Assembly: GCA_963556195.1 (NCBI GenBank)
Contig: OY744519.1
Location: 109,828,032 to 109,892,031, forward strand
DNA from: Sepiola atlantica
Lineage: Eukaryota > Mollusca > Cephalopoda > Sepiida > Sepiolidae
DNA: 64,000 nt
Reading direction: 5' to 3'
Shown: one piece after another, positions 1 through 10,627 of the stretch
How the letters are laid out: the number at the start of each line of letters is the position of its first letter
How positions within the stretch are numbered: the first letter of the stretch is position 1
Translations under genes and position numbers: made by a program
Notes under the pieces: model-generated
What the model was told of the DNA's origin: nothing
Database searches by the model: none
The model's input: the letters and a program-made list of their open reading frames with translations, nothing else

Positions 1-144
1 CATCTTGGTTTTTACTGCCACTAAGACGATCATAGCCAGAAAGGGTGTTCACAGTCAGGAAGGATTCCTGCGCCGAGGACGGTTCTCATTACATTTGATG
101 CCGTTGCAAGGAAGGAACGTGTGGGGTACCGTGTTCATATTAAA

Positions 145-535
145 AACTTGGCAGAAAGATAAAAAAAACGCTTATTTTAGAATTTAGAGTAGGGATCAGT
201 TTCGTATATCCACTTAATTTAAAATGATCCCCTCACTTCCGGACCATTCTAGCTTTTTAGGTCAGTTAACAAAATTCTTTTTTTTTCCTATGGGAGCTAA
301 ATCCGTTGCGTTTTTTTTGGGAGGGGGAGGTATAGGTCTATTTTACGTGTAGTTTTGTGACCTTGCCACACGGACTGAGGGTTAGTGGTTAAAATATTTT
401 TTATTAATTTTCCTAAAAAGTTAGAATTGCCTGGAGATGGGGCATCATTTTACGTTAAATATATATGAAACTGATCGGCCACTCTAAATTCTGAAATAAT
501 TGTTTATTTTTTGTCTTTCCGTTTTCCACAGTGTT
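145..535. repeat. Long imperfect inverted repeat (foldback element)
   Basis: The arms are about 168-290 and 385-510. For example, the left arm has TTTTAGAATTTAGAGT near 174 and the right arm carries its near-complement around 481-495. Similarity weakens outward to about 145 and 535. The spacer of roughly 95 bases is T-rich. No coding potential is seen. It could be a small TIR element or an inverted duplication; no clear target-site duplication was found. Confidence 0.6.
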
Positions 536-539
536 CACT

Positions 540-850
540 CTCTACACGTAATCGCCTAAAAAAGCTGAATTTCATTTTGGGGGAGGAAGATTTAGTGATA
601 GTTCTTTAATCTTATATATATTTTTAACTATACATCCCTTTTTTATGAGCAATTGATTTGTTTAGTTGTGTTTATCTTTCCTGTAAAAATTAAATAAATC
701 ACTTCTTTCAAATTGGCTAATTAAATATCTTATTTTTAAGGCGTAAATAAAAATGTTAAAAGTTTGGGTATTATTGTAGATTGACATCCTCGGCCCCTCC
801 CCACCCAGTGAAATTCTACTTTTTAGTCGATTACGTGTGATTACCCTGAA
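540..850. repeat. Second inverted repeat next to the first
   Basis: The arms are about 540-605 and 780-845. Both contain the block ATTACGTGT or its complement, followed by a CT-rich or GGGGGAGG segment. The spacer is AT-rich with no other feature. With the 145-535 element it makes a 700-base run of foldback DNA. Confidence 0.5.
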
Positions 851-1257
851 AAACTAAATAATAAAGGCGAAAAGCACAAAGTAACCATTTCGAATTACTC
901 AGTAATATGAAATTGTTTTATTTGACCAATCGACGTTCCAATCTTTCATTTATTCATTTCATTATATAATGGGGAATTCATTTTCATTTCTATGCTGAAA
1001 CAAAATAAAATTCCTCGACTTTGAATATCTTAAAGACCATATCAATTAACCTTTTTGTTCTAATAAATAAAATTTGACTATGTTCATGCACAGTAAATTT
1101 CTCAACATTAGAATATATCAAATAACACTATGACAATCATATTTTTGTTATTTTCCTCGAAATTACCAAAATGTCAAATGGAAATTATTTTTTTTCTTCT
1201 TCTGTAAAGAAAACTATTGTTACAGTAATTTCTGCCCGGAGGGCAGGTTGTTTTTAT
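851..1257. other. AT-rich stretch, nothing recognised
   Basis: I see no long reading frame, repeat or RNA motif here. The sequence is AT-rich with scattered homopolymers. Confidence 0.5.
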
Positions 1258-1282
1258 TCATATATATATATATATATATATA
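1258..1282. repeat. (TA)n microsatellite
   Basis: About 12 TA units, 100 bases upstream of the hammerhead-like motif at 1382. Confidence 0.9.
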
Positions 1283-1381
1283 GACATTTCAACAATAGTC
1301 CACAACACCGGACGTGACACTTCACCAACACCAGGAAGTAAATTATGGAAAAAAAAGGTTATACCTTTATTTGTCTTGGCT

Positions 1382-1418
1382 CTGATGAAGCTTGTTTTTG
1401 TCAAGCGAAATATTAGCT
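1382..1418 (+). ncRNA. Hammerhead-like ribozyme motif, PLE type
   Basis: CTGATGA (1382-1388) is followed by one unpaired A. A perfect 5-bp hairpin GCTTG/CAAGC with a 7-base loop comes next, then GAA at 1407-1409. After GAA comes a short self-complementary ATAT and a U as the possible cleavage base. This order (core, stem II, GAA, palindromic stem III) is that of the minimal hammerheads known from Penelope-like elements. No convincing stem I was found, so catalytic activity is doubtful. Confidence 0.5.
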
Positions 1419-1628
1419 AAAAAAAAAAATCAAGATGAAGAAAAAAAAAACGGAAGGTATTTTGAAATATTTTATTAAATGTTTCGAAATATTTTTCTTT
1501 TTCTTTTGATTTAATTACTCGCATCTAATACATGGTTTTTGAAGGCTTTTTTGCCTCTATATTTATATTAACTTACAAAAGATGCTTTATAAAATGAACT
1601 TTCCTAATTTATAAAATGAACTTTCCTA

Positions 1629-1632
<4 letters not shown>

Positions 1633-1698
<66 letters not shown>
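1633..1698. repeat. (TA)n microsatellite
   Basis: About 33 TA units. The Tyr/Ile-rich reading frame across it is a repeat artefact. Confidence 0.95.
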
Positions 1699-1700
<2 letters not shown>

Positions 1701-1734
1701 CAAGAAGGATTTGTGACATAGCGAATATCAGTGC

Positions 1735-2030
1735 TAAGTAATAATCAATTCTAAGTGACACTCTTCTGGAGGTTAAAGGTTCAATCCTCAGTACGGGCGA
1801 TACCAAGAATACAATTACGAATTACTTAAGATTTCTACTTGGTCATGGCTGACGGAATGAGAGCACTACTTCCATGGATTAACTAAAGGGTTCTATTTGA
1901 AATTCTGCACATATTCCCAAGTTTGACATAAAAAGATTCCCGAGTTCGACAAGATGCACTTGAAGAAGTTCGGAGATTACAGATGAGAATAGTAGTCCGA
2001 AAAATACAAATAATACAAGCTATTATCTAT
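1735..2030 (+). repeat. PLE-associated dispersed repeat, copy 1
   Basis: Shares ordered blocks with copies at 21950-22085, 36590-37075 and 47085-47331: a GAGGTT/TTCAATCCTCAGTA block, a 'ggtcatggctgacggaa' block, a 'cccgagttcgac' block and a terminal 'gagaatagtagt..gaataatac' block. In the best copy (37000 region) the segment before the terminal block contains a hammerhead-like motif; here that segment is deleted after 'ggagattaca'. Probably a Penelope-like pseudo-LTR. Confidence 0.55.
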
Positions 2031-2109
2031 GTTTCCCCCTTTTTTCTTTTTCCTTTTTCCAATTTACGTCTTTTTGCACACGCTGAATATTTTCAAAGAG
2101 TTATGCACA

Positions 2110-2225
2110 CATTGTTGCATTACAACCTTGGGTCATATATGCAGAAAGCCACATTCTTGTCATTATTACAAGACACACGAAAGTTCATAAATTGCATTTG
2201 CGAGTTTGAATTACCTATTGGAGAG
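2110..2225. repeat. Dispersed repeat, partner at 3765-3855
   Basis: The shared core has 'atgcagaaa.ccat', a 'cattattacaa' block and 'ttcataaattg'. The same order is present at 3765-3855. No coding function is apparent. Confidence 0.5.
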
Positions 2226-2279
2226 TTTGAATCACCTACTGGGGAGTTTGAATTGCCTACAGGAGAGTTTGAATTACGA
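2200..2279. repeat. 21-bp minisatellite, about 3.7 copies
   Basis: The unit is GAGTTTGAATTACCTATTGGA with substitutions in each copy. The length is a multiple of three, so both strands stay open and give apparent repetitive peptides. I do not regard these as genes. Confidence 0.8.
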
Positions 2280-2715
2280 GTTTCTTCGGTCTCTCTGTAG
2301 AAGAGTTTGTTAGGACAAGGATACTTCACCCTACAAGTAAATCCTGACTGAATATTCAAAATAACATTGTATTCAAATCCCAAATAAGATACACTGGACA
2401 CGGCTATACACTGGCTCATACGAGGAATGGTGCACCTTCTCCAAGTAATGTTACCTCAAGTAACAACACTGAGCTGGATAATCCACCAGACTAGATGAAT
2501 TCTTGTCCTGGAATCCGGTAAGACCAAGAGACCACAAAAAAGATATACTATAACATAGTTAACTGGTCAAATGATGTTTTTAATTTCTTTACTAACCCAA
2601 CGTTTGACAGGTAAAGGAGAACTTTAATGGAATATTCGAAAATATATGTATTTCATATAGAGATCAAGTGTTAGCCTCAAAAGGGGGTCTCTTGATTTCT
2701 GAGAACTTTGACTGA
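2277..2715 (-). repeat. Dispersed repeat family A, copy 1
   Basis: The reverse complement aligns along its length with 57875-58365. Shared blocks include 'ggtctctctgta', 'tgaatattcaaaata', 'agatgaattcttgtcc' and 'ctataacatagttaactggtcaa'. Family unknown; no protein domain seen. Confidence 0.6.
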
Positions 2716-2749
2716 AGTAAAATGAAACAAAAAGTATTACTACCTTGGT

Positions 2750-3185
2750 TGCTGCATAGAGTAGGGTAATACTCGGTTCAAATTAAATACTAGTGGACCT
2801 TACTGAGAAATAGGCTACTAATTATCGAGTGTGGTTAATTTAAGTTTATTTTACTGATTTTTTTCTTAAAGATAATCATTCGGGTTTGGTTTATTTCTCT
2901 TTTTTCTGGGTGCCTGTAGTCATTTTTATCATCATTCTTATTTTTTCATTATTATGTTCATCCCCACATTGTCCGGAATTCCTCTCTTGGGGTGTAAGGT
3001 AAACCTCTTTTACTGCAAATGTTGGCATTTATAACGGAGCATCTTTCACCTCCAGTTTCACCACAGAATATTTTTAAAAACCAGTAAAAGTAACTTTTAT
3101 TAACCACACTCGATAATCCTGTACCCAATTTCCCAAGTAGATCCACCAGTGTTTAATTCGAACCAAATATTATCCTACTTTATGT
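2750..3185. mobile_element. ~435-bp element with ~95-bp inverted termini
   Basis: The inverted arms are about 2750-2850 and 3095-3185. Both contain 'attatcgagtgtggttaat' in opposite orientation and end near CATARAGTAGG. The spacer of about 240 bases is non-coding. The structure fits a non-autonomous TIR element (MITE). The exact ends and a target-site duplication could not be fixed, so the superfamily is unknown. Confidence 0.5.
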
Positions 3186-3299
3186 GTCATTCAGCTTCTA
3201 ACTCCCCCCCCCGCCACTAGCAGAAAGACCATTGCAACTTAGTACAAAATTTGAACAAAGCTTGCATGAAATCAAAACAAAAGTTAAAAATAAAAAATA

Positions 3300-3730
3300 A
3301 ATAAAAAACAGCATCACAAATATCGTCTATCTGTTCTGTCTGTCTCTTTCTTTCTTTCTTGTTAATGTTCGTGCGTATGTGCATATAATAATCACATTCT
3401 TTTTTATATGTTCTTTCTTCCTTTCTTTTCTGTATTTTCTGTGTGTGCTCTTAAAATAAAATGTCTGTGTACTTACACGCCTTCTTTTATTCTTGTGTGC
3501 TTCGTTCCAAGCCTCTATCTTCCTTTTCTTTCTTGCTTCCTCGTCTCCTCTCTTTCACCGTCATCATTGTGATGTTAGTTTCTTTTCCTTTTTGTCTTTG
3601 TCTTTTTCTTGCTCGTCTTCTTTTTTTAACTAAATACATATTTTATTTTAATTAAGACCGATATTACGTTGTGTATGTAACTTTTTTCTTTTTCTTTCAT
3701 TTTCTTTAATTTTTCCCCCTTTGCTGGAAA
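3300..3730. other. T/C-rich low-complexity stretch
   Basis: Runs of TTTC and TTC with no recognisable gene. The open frame at 3461-3655 is rich in Leu/Phe/Ser because of this composition and is not supported as coding. Confidence 0.5.
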
Positions 3731-3764
3731 GACCTGTTCAAGGCACCAAAAAGTCACTTTTGTA

Positions 3765-3855
3765 TTTCAACCATGTGCCATACATGCAGAAAACCATGTT
3801 GTCAGCATTATTACAAAAAACACAAAAATATTCATAAATTGTATTACTACCTATA
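3765..3855. repeat. Dispersed repeat, partner of 2110-2225
   Basis: Same ordered blocks as the upstream copy, ending at 'ttcataaattgtattac'. Confidence 0.45.
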
Positions 3856-3949
3856 CTTTCTTTGTACGTTCTCTTTCCTTGATCTTTTCTGACCGGGGAA
3901 CACGGCCGGCAAATAAGTTCTTTCATTTATTATTTACTATCAAAGGTTT

Positions 3950-4333
3950 AAAACTAGCAATTTACTAATAAAAAATAATCCTACTGACAATGGCTTACTA
4001 AAAACTAGTAATGCCATATATGTGTTTAAATGTCCTATTGGAGAATGTGTCTCCACCAACAACACGTATATTGGCATGACTAGAACCAGTATTTCACGTC
4101 GACTAACTTGCCACCTGACCTCCCCTCAAAGCTCCATTTACAAACACCTTACAGCACATAACATCTCCAAAGATAATTTTACAAATATCTTAACCGGTAG
4201 TACATCCATCCTGGCTGTGTCATTTTGCGGTATTCGCCTCCCCATAATGGAAGCATTGTTCATTCAATTAAAAAAGTCCAACATCAACCATGCCCGTTAT
4301 GAGGGGTGCAAAGGCGTGTTGAAATGCTGTTGA
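3950..4333 (+). pseudogene. Penelope-like element: GIY-YIG endonuclease fragment
   Basis: The frame reads through about 3950-4333 and ends at a stop. It contains NTYIGMT, then SISRRLTCHL, then SIYKHL and finally EALFIQLKKSNIN. This order (YIG core, Arg helix, His, then a Glu-containing 'EALFI' block) is that of the GIY-YIG endonuclease at the C-terminus of Penelope-like retroelements, which nicks target DNA for reverse transcription. Only about 125 residues remain; the reverse transcriptase that normally precedes it is absent. A hammerhead-like motif follows 83 bases after the stop, as expected for a PLE 3' end. A dead fragment is the likely state. Confidence 0.7.
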
Positions 4334-4415
4334 ATGTTTTTAATGTTTTTAATCACATGGAAACGTCTTCTTAAATAAATTCACCAATTTTTTTTTGCAT
4401 TGTTCAATCATCCGC

Positions 4416-4450
4416 CTGAAGACGACCAATGATGGTCGAAAACGTTTGCG
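4416..4450 (+). ncRNA. Hammerhead-like motif at a PLE 3' end
   Basis: CTGAAGA (4416-4422) plus one base is followed by the 4-bp hairpin GACC-AATGAT-GGTC, then GAA (4438-4440), then palindromic AACGTT and T. The layout is identical to the motif at 1382. The middle core base U7 of a hammerhead tolerates change, so CUGAAGA is compatible. Position just downstream of the GIY-YIG frame supports PLE origin. Confidence 0.5.
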
Positions 4451-4599
4451 TCACATATGGAGATTTCCTACACTCCTTGGTTAATAGTACAAGATCTATT
4501 GTTCGATGAATAGAAAGATTGGATCACAAAAGGAATAAACAAAAGATGGCACTCCTGTTCAACCAGATATGTATAAAAGAAGAATTGTTGCCTAATTAT

Positions 4600-4602
<3 letters not shown>

Positions 4603-4652
<50 letters not shown>
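4603..4652. repeat. (TA)n microsatellite
   Basis: About 25 TA units. Confidence 0.95.
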
Positions 4653-4656
<4 letters not shown>

Positions 4657-5179
4657 ACAGAATTGAACGAACAAATAAAATAAAAATCTAAGTTTACTTG
4701 TTTTATTTGTAATTATGCTAAAAACTCTTCTATTTATATTGATAATTGATATCGGCATCAGTTTTGTAAAGTGAAATTTTACTTTCAAATTAAATTATTT
4801 ACATTCATTAGAAAAAGTTATCTTTTTCTCAGTATACGTTTCAATTTGGAATAAACTAGTGACAAAATATTCTTTTGTATCTTGAAAATAGTAACTAAAA
4901 CACACTAACATTGCTATAAACAATTTTTTAAAGTAAAATAAGTTAGTGACTTGTATTTAAAAAAAACACAGCAAGACATATCACATTGTACAAAGAACTA
5001 AAAGTTTTCGAGATTCATATCAGTGAACGAAGCATCTCAAACTAGTAAATTTAGTTTCAGTGATAGAATGCAAATACTCGGGATGGTAAAAAATTGTTCA
5101 GAATGCCTATCCCGTGAATAATCAGGAAAATCAGGTTAAATTACTTCATAATAGAACCTAAAGAAGAGGGAAGTTCAGT

Positions 5180-5480
5180 GGAGCACATTATGTGGAAGTA
5201 CTTATAAAACAAGCACAGGGATGCAACATTACGGCGATGCAACAGGAGCTGGAGTTTGCTAGACAGTGTGGGACCTATTAGGTTAGAGACTATGTTTTCA
5301 CCCGGTTCAAGAGGGAGAGACTAGTAGTTGGTGCACCAGCCCAGACGTGGCAACAACACTCCATGTATGAGTGAATAGTGGCTTTATAGAGTTATAGGAT
5401 TGTGTGAGAAGTTTGGTTATGTGTGCATTCGAGAATAGAGAATTGTGACATCAGCAAATATACTCATCTTGGATACGATT
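5180..5480 (-). pseudogene. Degenerate LINE reverse transcriptase copy
   Basis: Aligns along its length with 5935-6190 of the neighbouring LINE: shared 'gtggagcacatt', 'gggacctattag', 'gagggagagactggt' and 'aacaacactccat' type blocks. It then jumps to the segment around the FADD motif ('gtcagcaaatata', compare 6465-6480). It is therefore an internally deleted, more decayed copy of the same family, on the same strand and about 700 bases away. No open frame survives. Confidence 0.6.
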
Positions 5481-5648
5481 TCCTCGGGGAACTATAAAAT
5501 TACTTTTATTAATAATACTCAATATAGTGTACATTGCCATTTCATCAGACTATTGTACTATCTTTCAATGCTAGATTCAGGGTTAAAAAAATTTTCTTTA
5601 ATTTAGTTCACCGCAAACAAGGCAAGTTGCCACTCTTGATGTAAGGAG

Positions 5649-6870
5649 CTACTGAGAATTAGGGTGAAAGTTTTTGGGGTCGTCCTGAATTGAGAGCTGT
5701 GCAGTGAGATGTCTGTTTACATTAGTTTTACATTTCTTCATGTCGGTACAGTTGGGGAAACAGGGAGCAGGGAGGGAGTTCCATAGGCCGGCAGCTTGAG
5801 GAAAGAACCTATTCGAGTAGAAGGCTCTCCGACATCTGGGGAACTTCACAGTGAATGGATGGGATTTTGCTGATTGCTGGGTTGGTCGAGTGTATTTACG
5901 TCGAGGGAGCACCAGAGCAGCAAGTTAATCGGAGCACATTCCATTGAAGTACTTGTAAAACAAGCGCAAGGATTCGACATTATGGCGATGGGACATGGGC
6001 TGGAGCTTTGTGGATAGTGAGGGACCTATTAGATTAGTGACTCTTTTTTTGACCTTGTCTAAGAGGGAGAGACTGGTGGATGGTGCACCAGCCAAGATGT
6101 TACAACAATACTCCATACATGGGCGGATGGTGGCTTTGTAGAGATATAAGATACTGTCAGGTGTGAGAAGTTTTCTAGCATGGTAGAGTGAGTCCACCTT
6201 CTTTGCAGCAGCCTTGATAATGTCTTCTATGTATTTGTTCCAATTCATGTTACCTGTGAATGTTAGGCCGAGGGGTTTGAACGGTGGTTGAAGAAGTTTC
6301 TTGTAGTTGTTGAAGGAAAGGAGCTTTGTCTTAGCAGCATTAAATGTAACCATCCATTTAGAACTCTATTAAACTACAGACTTGACGTCACTTTCTAAGG
6401 ATTAAGCCATTGTCTTGGATATGTGCACGTCCGTTTTGCCCACATGGCGAGAGTAGAGCGTGGTGTCGTCAGCAAATATACCATCTCAGACAAATGTCAT
6501 CAGGGAGGTCGTTTATGAAAAACAGGAACAATAAAGATTCAAAGACTAATCCCTGGGATACACCTGCATTTATATCATGTTGTTTGAATCTTTCTTTTGG
6601 ATAGGAAGGATCTAATTATATTAAATATTCGTCCAGTAATACAATATGAATAAATATTTATAAGAAGCCTTTATAAGAAGGCTTTGGATATATCAAGCGC
6701 TACCGCCCTAGCTTTACCTGCCTTGTCCAGTGTATGGTATATACATTCAGAGGTGACCGTTAGGATATCCCCAGTAGACTGTGCTTGCCTAAATCCATAT
6801 TGATGGTCAGAAAGAAGTTTAGCATTAACGAGGTGACAGACTATCACTAGATTGATTAAGGATTCAAAAT
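5649..6870 (-). pseudogene. LINE reverse transcriptase remnant (jockey/CR1-like)
   Basis: Read on the minus strand from about 6840, the fragments run in order. First comes the fingers/palm block (DHQYGFRQ... ALDISKAF). The catalytic box is IFADDTTL (6455-6480). A thumb block (GLTFTGNMNWNKYIEDI; LYHARKLL; YIRPCMEYC-like) lies at 5925-6353, and the C-terminal block (FFPQAAGLWNSLPAPCF) at 5649-5912. These are the ordered motifs of a non-LTR retrotransposon RT, with both catalytic Asp residues kept in FADD. Several frameshifts and stops separate the pieces and the 5' end is missing. The clade is uncertain. Confidence 0.8.
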
Positions 6871-6889
6871 TTTAGCAAAGTCTGGCTAA

Positions 6890-7205
6890 TAAACAAAGAA
6901 GGATTACAAAGGCTGGGCGGTAGGCGGAACCCATCTACCCCTGAAGCAAACCGACCGGATATTTTGTTCGAGACTCCAGATCTAGGAAGGGTGTCGATCA
7001 GGACTAAGGAGGCCTTCCTCCCCCAATGATTTGCTGCCAAGACGTAAGTAGTTAGTGACACAGTTTTTATATCAGAATTTTCCTTCTCCTAGATGGATGA
7101 ACCGACAAGGTTTACGAGTTCATCACATCAAGAGGGGTAATCCTGCGCCCGTGTACTAGTCACATATTTCAGAGCCCCCACAGGTAGTAAGAGAAAATTC
7201 TTTGT

Positions 7206-7207
<2 letters not shown>
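6890..7207. other. Unassigned sequence, slightly GC-richer
   Basis: No domain recognised in either strand. The short open frame at 6864-7061 has no recognisable motif. Confidence 0.4.

Positions 7208-7249
<42 letters not shown>
7208..7249. repeat. (TA)n microsatellite
   Basis: About 20 TA units. Confidence 0.95.
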
Positions 7250-7252
<3 letters not shown>

Positions 7253-7411
7253 GATAAACTAAGTTTACACGTCACCTCCCAGAAATAACAAAAAATTGAA
7301 GATGAGTTCCCCTCTCATAAGTAAGAATAAGGTATTCTTCTATGAATGATCAGACTTTTTCCCCTCGTATTTAAGCTTTACAATTTTTTTTACTGTAGTA
7401 GTAATATTTTG

Positions 7412-7690
7412 TTACTGTAGTATCGGTTCATTCGTCATGATCCAATTCTCCCAGGGATTACCTTCTCAATTTTTAAGGGGGGGGTGTAGTATCTGTTCTG
7501 TTGCTATTATACCATCCTCCGAGGCATTACCTCCTCCTATAGAGGAGTAATGTATTATATGTTCGTTCATCTCAATGTCATCCTTCCAGACATTACCTCT
7601 CCCTCGAAGAGGGCCAGTGTAGTATATGTTCGTTCGTAATGATGCCATTCTCCCAGACATTACCTACTGTTTTGGTTGGAGTCGTATAGT
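7412..7690 (+). repeat. ~70-bp tandem array carrying a U2 snRNA-like block
   Basis: Four diverged units each begin with TGTAGTATCTGTTC or a close variant and continue with a 'ccatyctcccagrcattacc' block, usually followed by a short CCTCC/GGAGG inverted pair. The GTAGTATCTGTTC block is the branch-point-recognition segment of U2 snRNA. Related arrays are at 25150, 39835, 49624 and 52075. Confidence 0.65.
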
Positions 7691-7699
7691 ACTTGCTGG

Positions 7700-8330
7700 C
7701 AGAAATAATTAACAATTAATGCGTGTGAGAATAGGTGTATGGCTTATACAAGCGTCTGCAAATACATATACTGATATTTTTTCTGATATGAGCATTTTTT
7801 GATGAAAATTGACCCTTATAGTTACGAATGACCGAAATAATTGATAATTTTTGCCCTTACTGCCTGAACGCAAGCATTTATTATTATGAACAGTTAAGAT
7901 ATCCTATAGCTTTTTTCCATCTCTCCTAGACATTAGCCCAGTCTTATAATACTTCCGCGAGTATGTATTTATGAAAATAAGACTGGCACAAATAACCTAT
8001 AATTATTCTTCATCTTTCCTGGACACTAGCTCAGTCTAATAATGCTAACCAGCAGTGACAATAGGAGAATAGGCATAAAATGTAGAATATAGATTCAAAT
8101 AAGTGATCATAAGACAAGTATTTGTAAATACATTCGATAGAAACAGGAGAAAAGGAACAGTGTGTCGAGAAGAAGTTCCTATTTACTTGCCTCCCTACGA
8201 GGTCAAGAATAGACACAAGGTCGGCTTTTAATGTGGGGAAAATCCGGCTCGTCAAAAAGGGGCGCTTTGGATTAGGACAAAAATAAAAATCGTCTTAGTC
8301 TAGAATGATATCTCCTTCATCGAGTGAGGA
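7700..8330. other. Unassigned sequence
   Basis: Two similar 'cctagacattagcccagtctaataatac' segments (about 7924 and 8018) suggest a decayed duplication. No gene seen. Confidence 0.4.
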
Positions 8331-8370
8331 CAGAACAGATACTACATTTTGATCCCAGACCAAAGTCTTT
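8331..8370 (-). repeat. U2 snRNA 5'-end-like fragment
   Basis: On the minus strand the sequence reads 'ctttggtctgggatcaaaatgtagtatctgttct' in pieces, matching about nucleotides 12-46 of U2 snRNA with several changes. It is isolated, with no Sm site or 3' U2 stems downstream, so it is a fragment and not a U2 gene. Confidence 0.6.
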
Positions 8371-8589
8371 AGGAAGAGGTCATCAGAAGAACTAATGAAG
8401 TAAAAAAAATGAAAGACGGAACGAGTGAAAAGGACTCGGAAAATAATTGAGAGTTTATGTGCACGCCATCGTTACTGCTCTTTTAGTATTATTAGACTGT
8501 GATAATGTTCAGGAGAGCTGGAAAAATGCACAAGATTATTGGTTATTAGGGCCGTCCATAACTAAAAAAAAATCTGATTTCTATAAATA

Positions 8590-8935
8590 AATCTTGTTAG
8601 GAGATATACATTAGAATATTTCAGTCCAAAATGGAAAACTTGCTCGGTGACGCTGTGATATTGGAATCAGCTGGTTGGTAGATATAATAGATTGGTGCCA
8701 ATAGTTCAATGTGCTAAGTAGACCATAGAAACACAACAGACCAATTTCCAACCAAGTGAAATTATTAATTTCATAATGTTGACATTTGATGTCTGAGTGA
8801 TAAATTTAATTATTTCTGCAAAGTAAATTAACCGCAACTTCCTTTGCATTTGATTTCATTAAGAAAGCTTAATAAAAACTAAAAAGTAAACAACTAACAA
8901 GTACATCATCTACTTTCCAGCTACCCAAACGCAAC
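8590..8935 (+). repeat. Dispersed repeat family B, copy 1
   Basis: Aligns along about 320 bases with 18085-18410. Shared blocks in the same order are 'ctgtgatattgga', 'tagatataat', 'ttggtgccaat', 'cagaccaatttccaa', 'gtgaaattatta', 'tttgatgtctg' and 'tttcattaagaaag'. No coding content; family unknown. Confidence 0.65.
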
Positions 8936-8939
8936 GGAA

Positions 8940-9795
8940 AACGTGCATATTATGTTAAATGATTGCTAACATATTATTGATAACTAGTGTAAACCGTCTA
9001 ATATTCATATAAAATCATAGAATTAGGTCAGTAATTTAATTTTTTATATATAAATTTTATTATCATTTCTGATGACCTAAAATGAACACCTACTTTTTAT
9101 TTAAAGTGAAGGATTTCTTTTCGAATTTATTTCAGACGGTGGCTGTTGTCTAAATTGCTATTTGCTTCCAAATGTAAGTCTTTCTAATGCTTTTTTTTTT
9201 ATTTCAATAAGATAATCAGGGGCGAGTCATTTCTGATGACCTAAAGAAACAAACATCAAACGTTGACTTTGCTTTTTTTAATTTTTTGCTTTAATTAGCT
9301 TCCTCTGATATTTGGGAGGTGGGTGGGGGCGGTCAAACATGTAAAAAAAATTACGCCGAACTTTTGAACATTAAAGATATTAGCCAAAGTGACTGGCTAA
9401 AAATTAAATTGAGAGAGAACAATCTGACGTTCCATTTATGCTACTTAATTTAAAAAAATAGTTAAAAAGAAATAAAAAAGAAATAAGAAAGAAAGAAAAA
9501 CGTCTCAAACTGGAAAGTTTAAAATTGAAAAAAAGGAAAGAAAAGAAAAACGTATAAATCGATATAGAAAGCAGAAAGGATAAAACAAGTAGAAAAAAAA
9601 ATGTCTCATTATGGAAATAGATTTGCATTCTACTTTCTCTTATTTGTCGGGTAGACTTTTATGTGATGGGACAGATATATATTTACAAATTGCTCTTTAT
9701 TATAGAGTGGATGATTAACTAAAACAAGCTAGTTAAACGTATCTTATGTTAAATGTTTAGTCTATGTTCTAATTCTCTCAAAAATTCCTAATTAT
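8940..9795. other. AT-rich stretch with one short direct repeat
   Basis: 'tcatttctgatgacctaaa' occurs at about 9064 and again near 9227. A poly-A/G-rich segment lies at 9440-9605. No gene was recognised. Confidence 0.4.
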
Positions 9796-9866
9796 TTAAA
9801 GCTTGGTTTGATTTGGTTTGTTTTACGGCATATCAACCATCTATGGGTTATTTAATGCCGAATAAA
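9796..9866 (-). repeat. LINE 3'-end hairpin segment, copy 1
   Basis: 'acggcatatcaacc' and 'atgccgaat' form a short hairpin. The same segment is found at 30918-30978 and at 31065-31115, the latter directly at the 3' side of the minus-strand LINE at 31128-33330. It is therefore probably the 3' end of that LINE family. Confidence 0.55.
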
Positions 9867-9949
9867 GTTGTCAAATATAATTCTATAGGTAGGATAATTA
9901 TTTGTATTCCAAGAATACATTTCTCTCAGAATACATTGCTCCTGGAATA

Positions 9950-10523
9950 CATTGCACTACTCTTGAAAAACATTGCATTACTCTTGAAAAACATTGCATT
10001 ACTCTTGGAAAACATTGCATTACTCTTGGAAAACATTGCATTACTCTTGGAAAACATTGCATTACTCTTGAAAAACATTGCATTACTCTTGGAAAACATT
10101 GCATTACTCTTGGAAAACATTGCATTACTCTTGGAAAACATTGCATTACTCTTGGAAAACATTGCATTACTCTTGAAAAACATTGCATTACTCTTGAAAA
10201 ACATTGCATTACTCTTGGATAACATTGCATTACTCTTGGAAAACATTGCATTACTCTTGGAAAACATTGCATTACTCTTGGAAAACATTGCATTACTCTT
10301 GGAAAACATTGCATTACTCTTGGAAAACATTGCATTACTCTTGAAAAACATTGCATTACTCTTGGATAACATTGCATTACTCTTGGAAAACATTGCATTA
10401 CTCTTGAAAAACATTGCATTACTCTTGAAAAACATTGCATTACTCTTGGAAAACATTGCATTACTCTTGAAAAACATTGCATTACTCTTGGAAAACATTG
10501 CATTACTCTTTGAAAACATTACC
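9950..10523. repeat. 21-bp minisatellite, about 27 copies
   Basis: The unit is CATTGCATTACTCTTGGAAAA, varying mainly at GGAAAA/GAAAAA/GGATAA. Because 21 is divisible by three and the unit lacks stops in most frames, several frames on both strands stay open for 100-250 codons and give perfect peptide repeats. These are by-products of the DNA repeat. The array resumes in degenerate form at about 11281-11310, after an inserted LINE. Confidence 0.95.
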
Positions 10524-10627
10524 ATGAGAAGGAAATTTTACAGAGGGTACCATCATTACTGAAGAACAGGAAAACGGAGCACCCCAAGAAAGCACCCCAT
10601 CAGTGACACTACTCCCAGAAAACAATA

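Noticed and set aside
1609..1806. Tyr/Ile-repeat open frames over (TA)n tracts, here and at 4468, 27372, 34432, 34654, 52617, 56728, 56800 and 59351
   Set aside because: They are direct translations of TA microsatellites with no domain or start context.
9064..9245. CTGATGA at two places as hammerhead cores
   Set aside because: No GAA after a hairpin and no stem I or III; the repeat 'ctgatgacctaaa' is a simple direct repeat.
9813..10562. 249-codon frame and three further long frames in the 21-bp minisatellite
   Set aside because: A stop-free 21-base unit keeps several frames open on both strands; no independent coding evidence.
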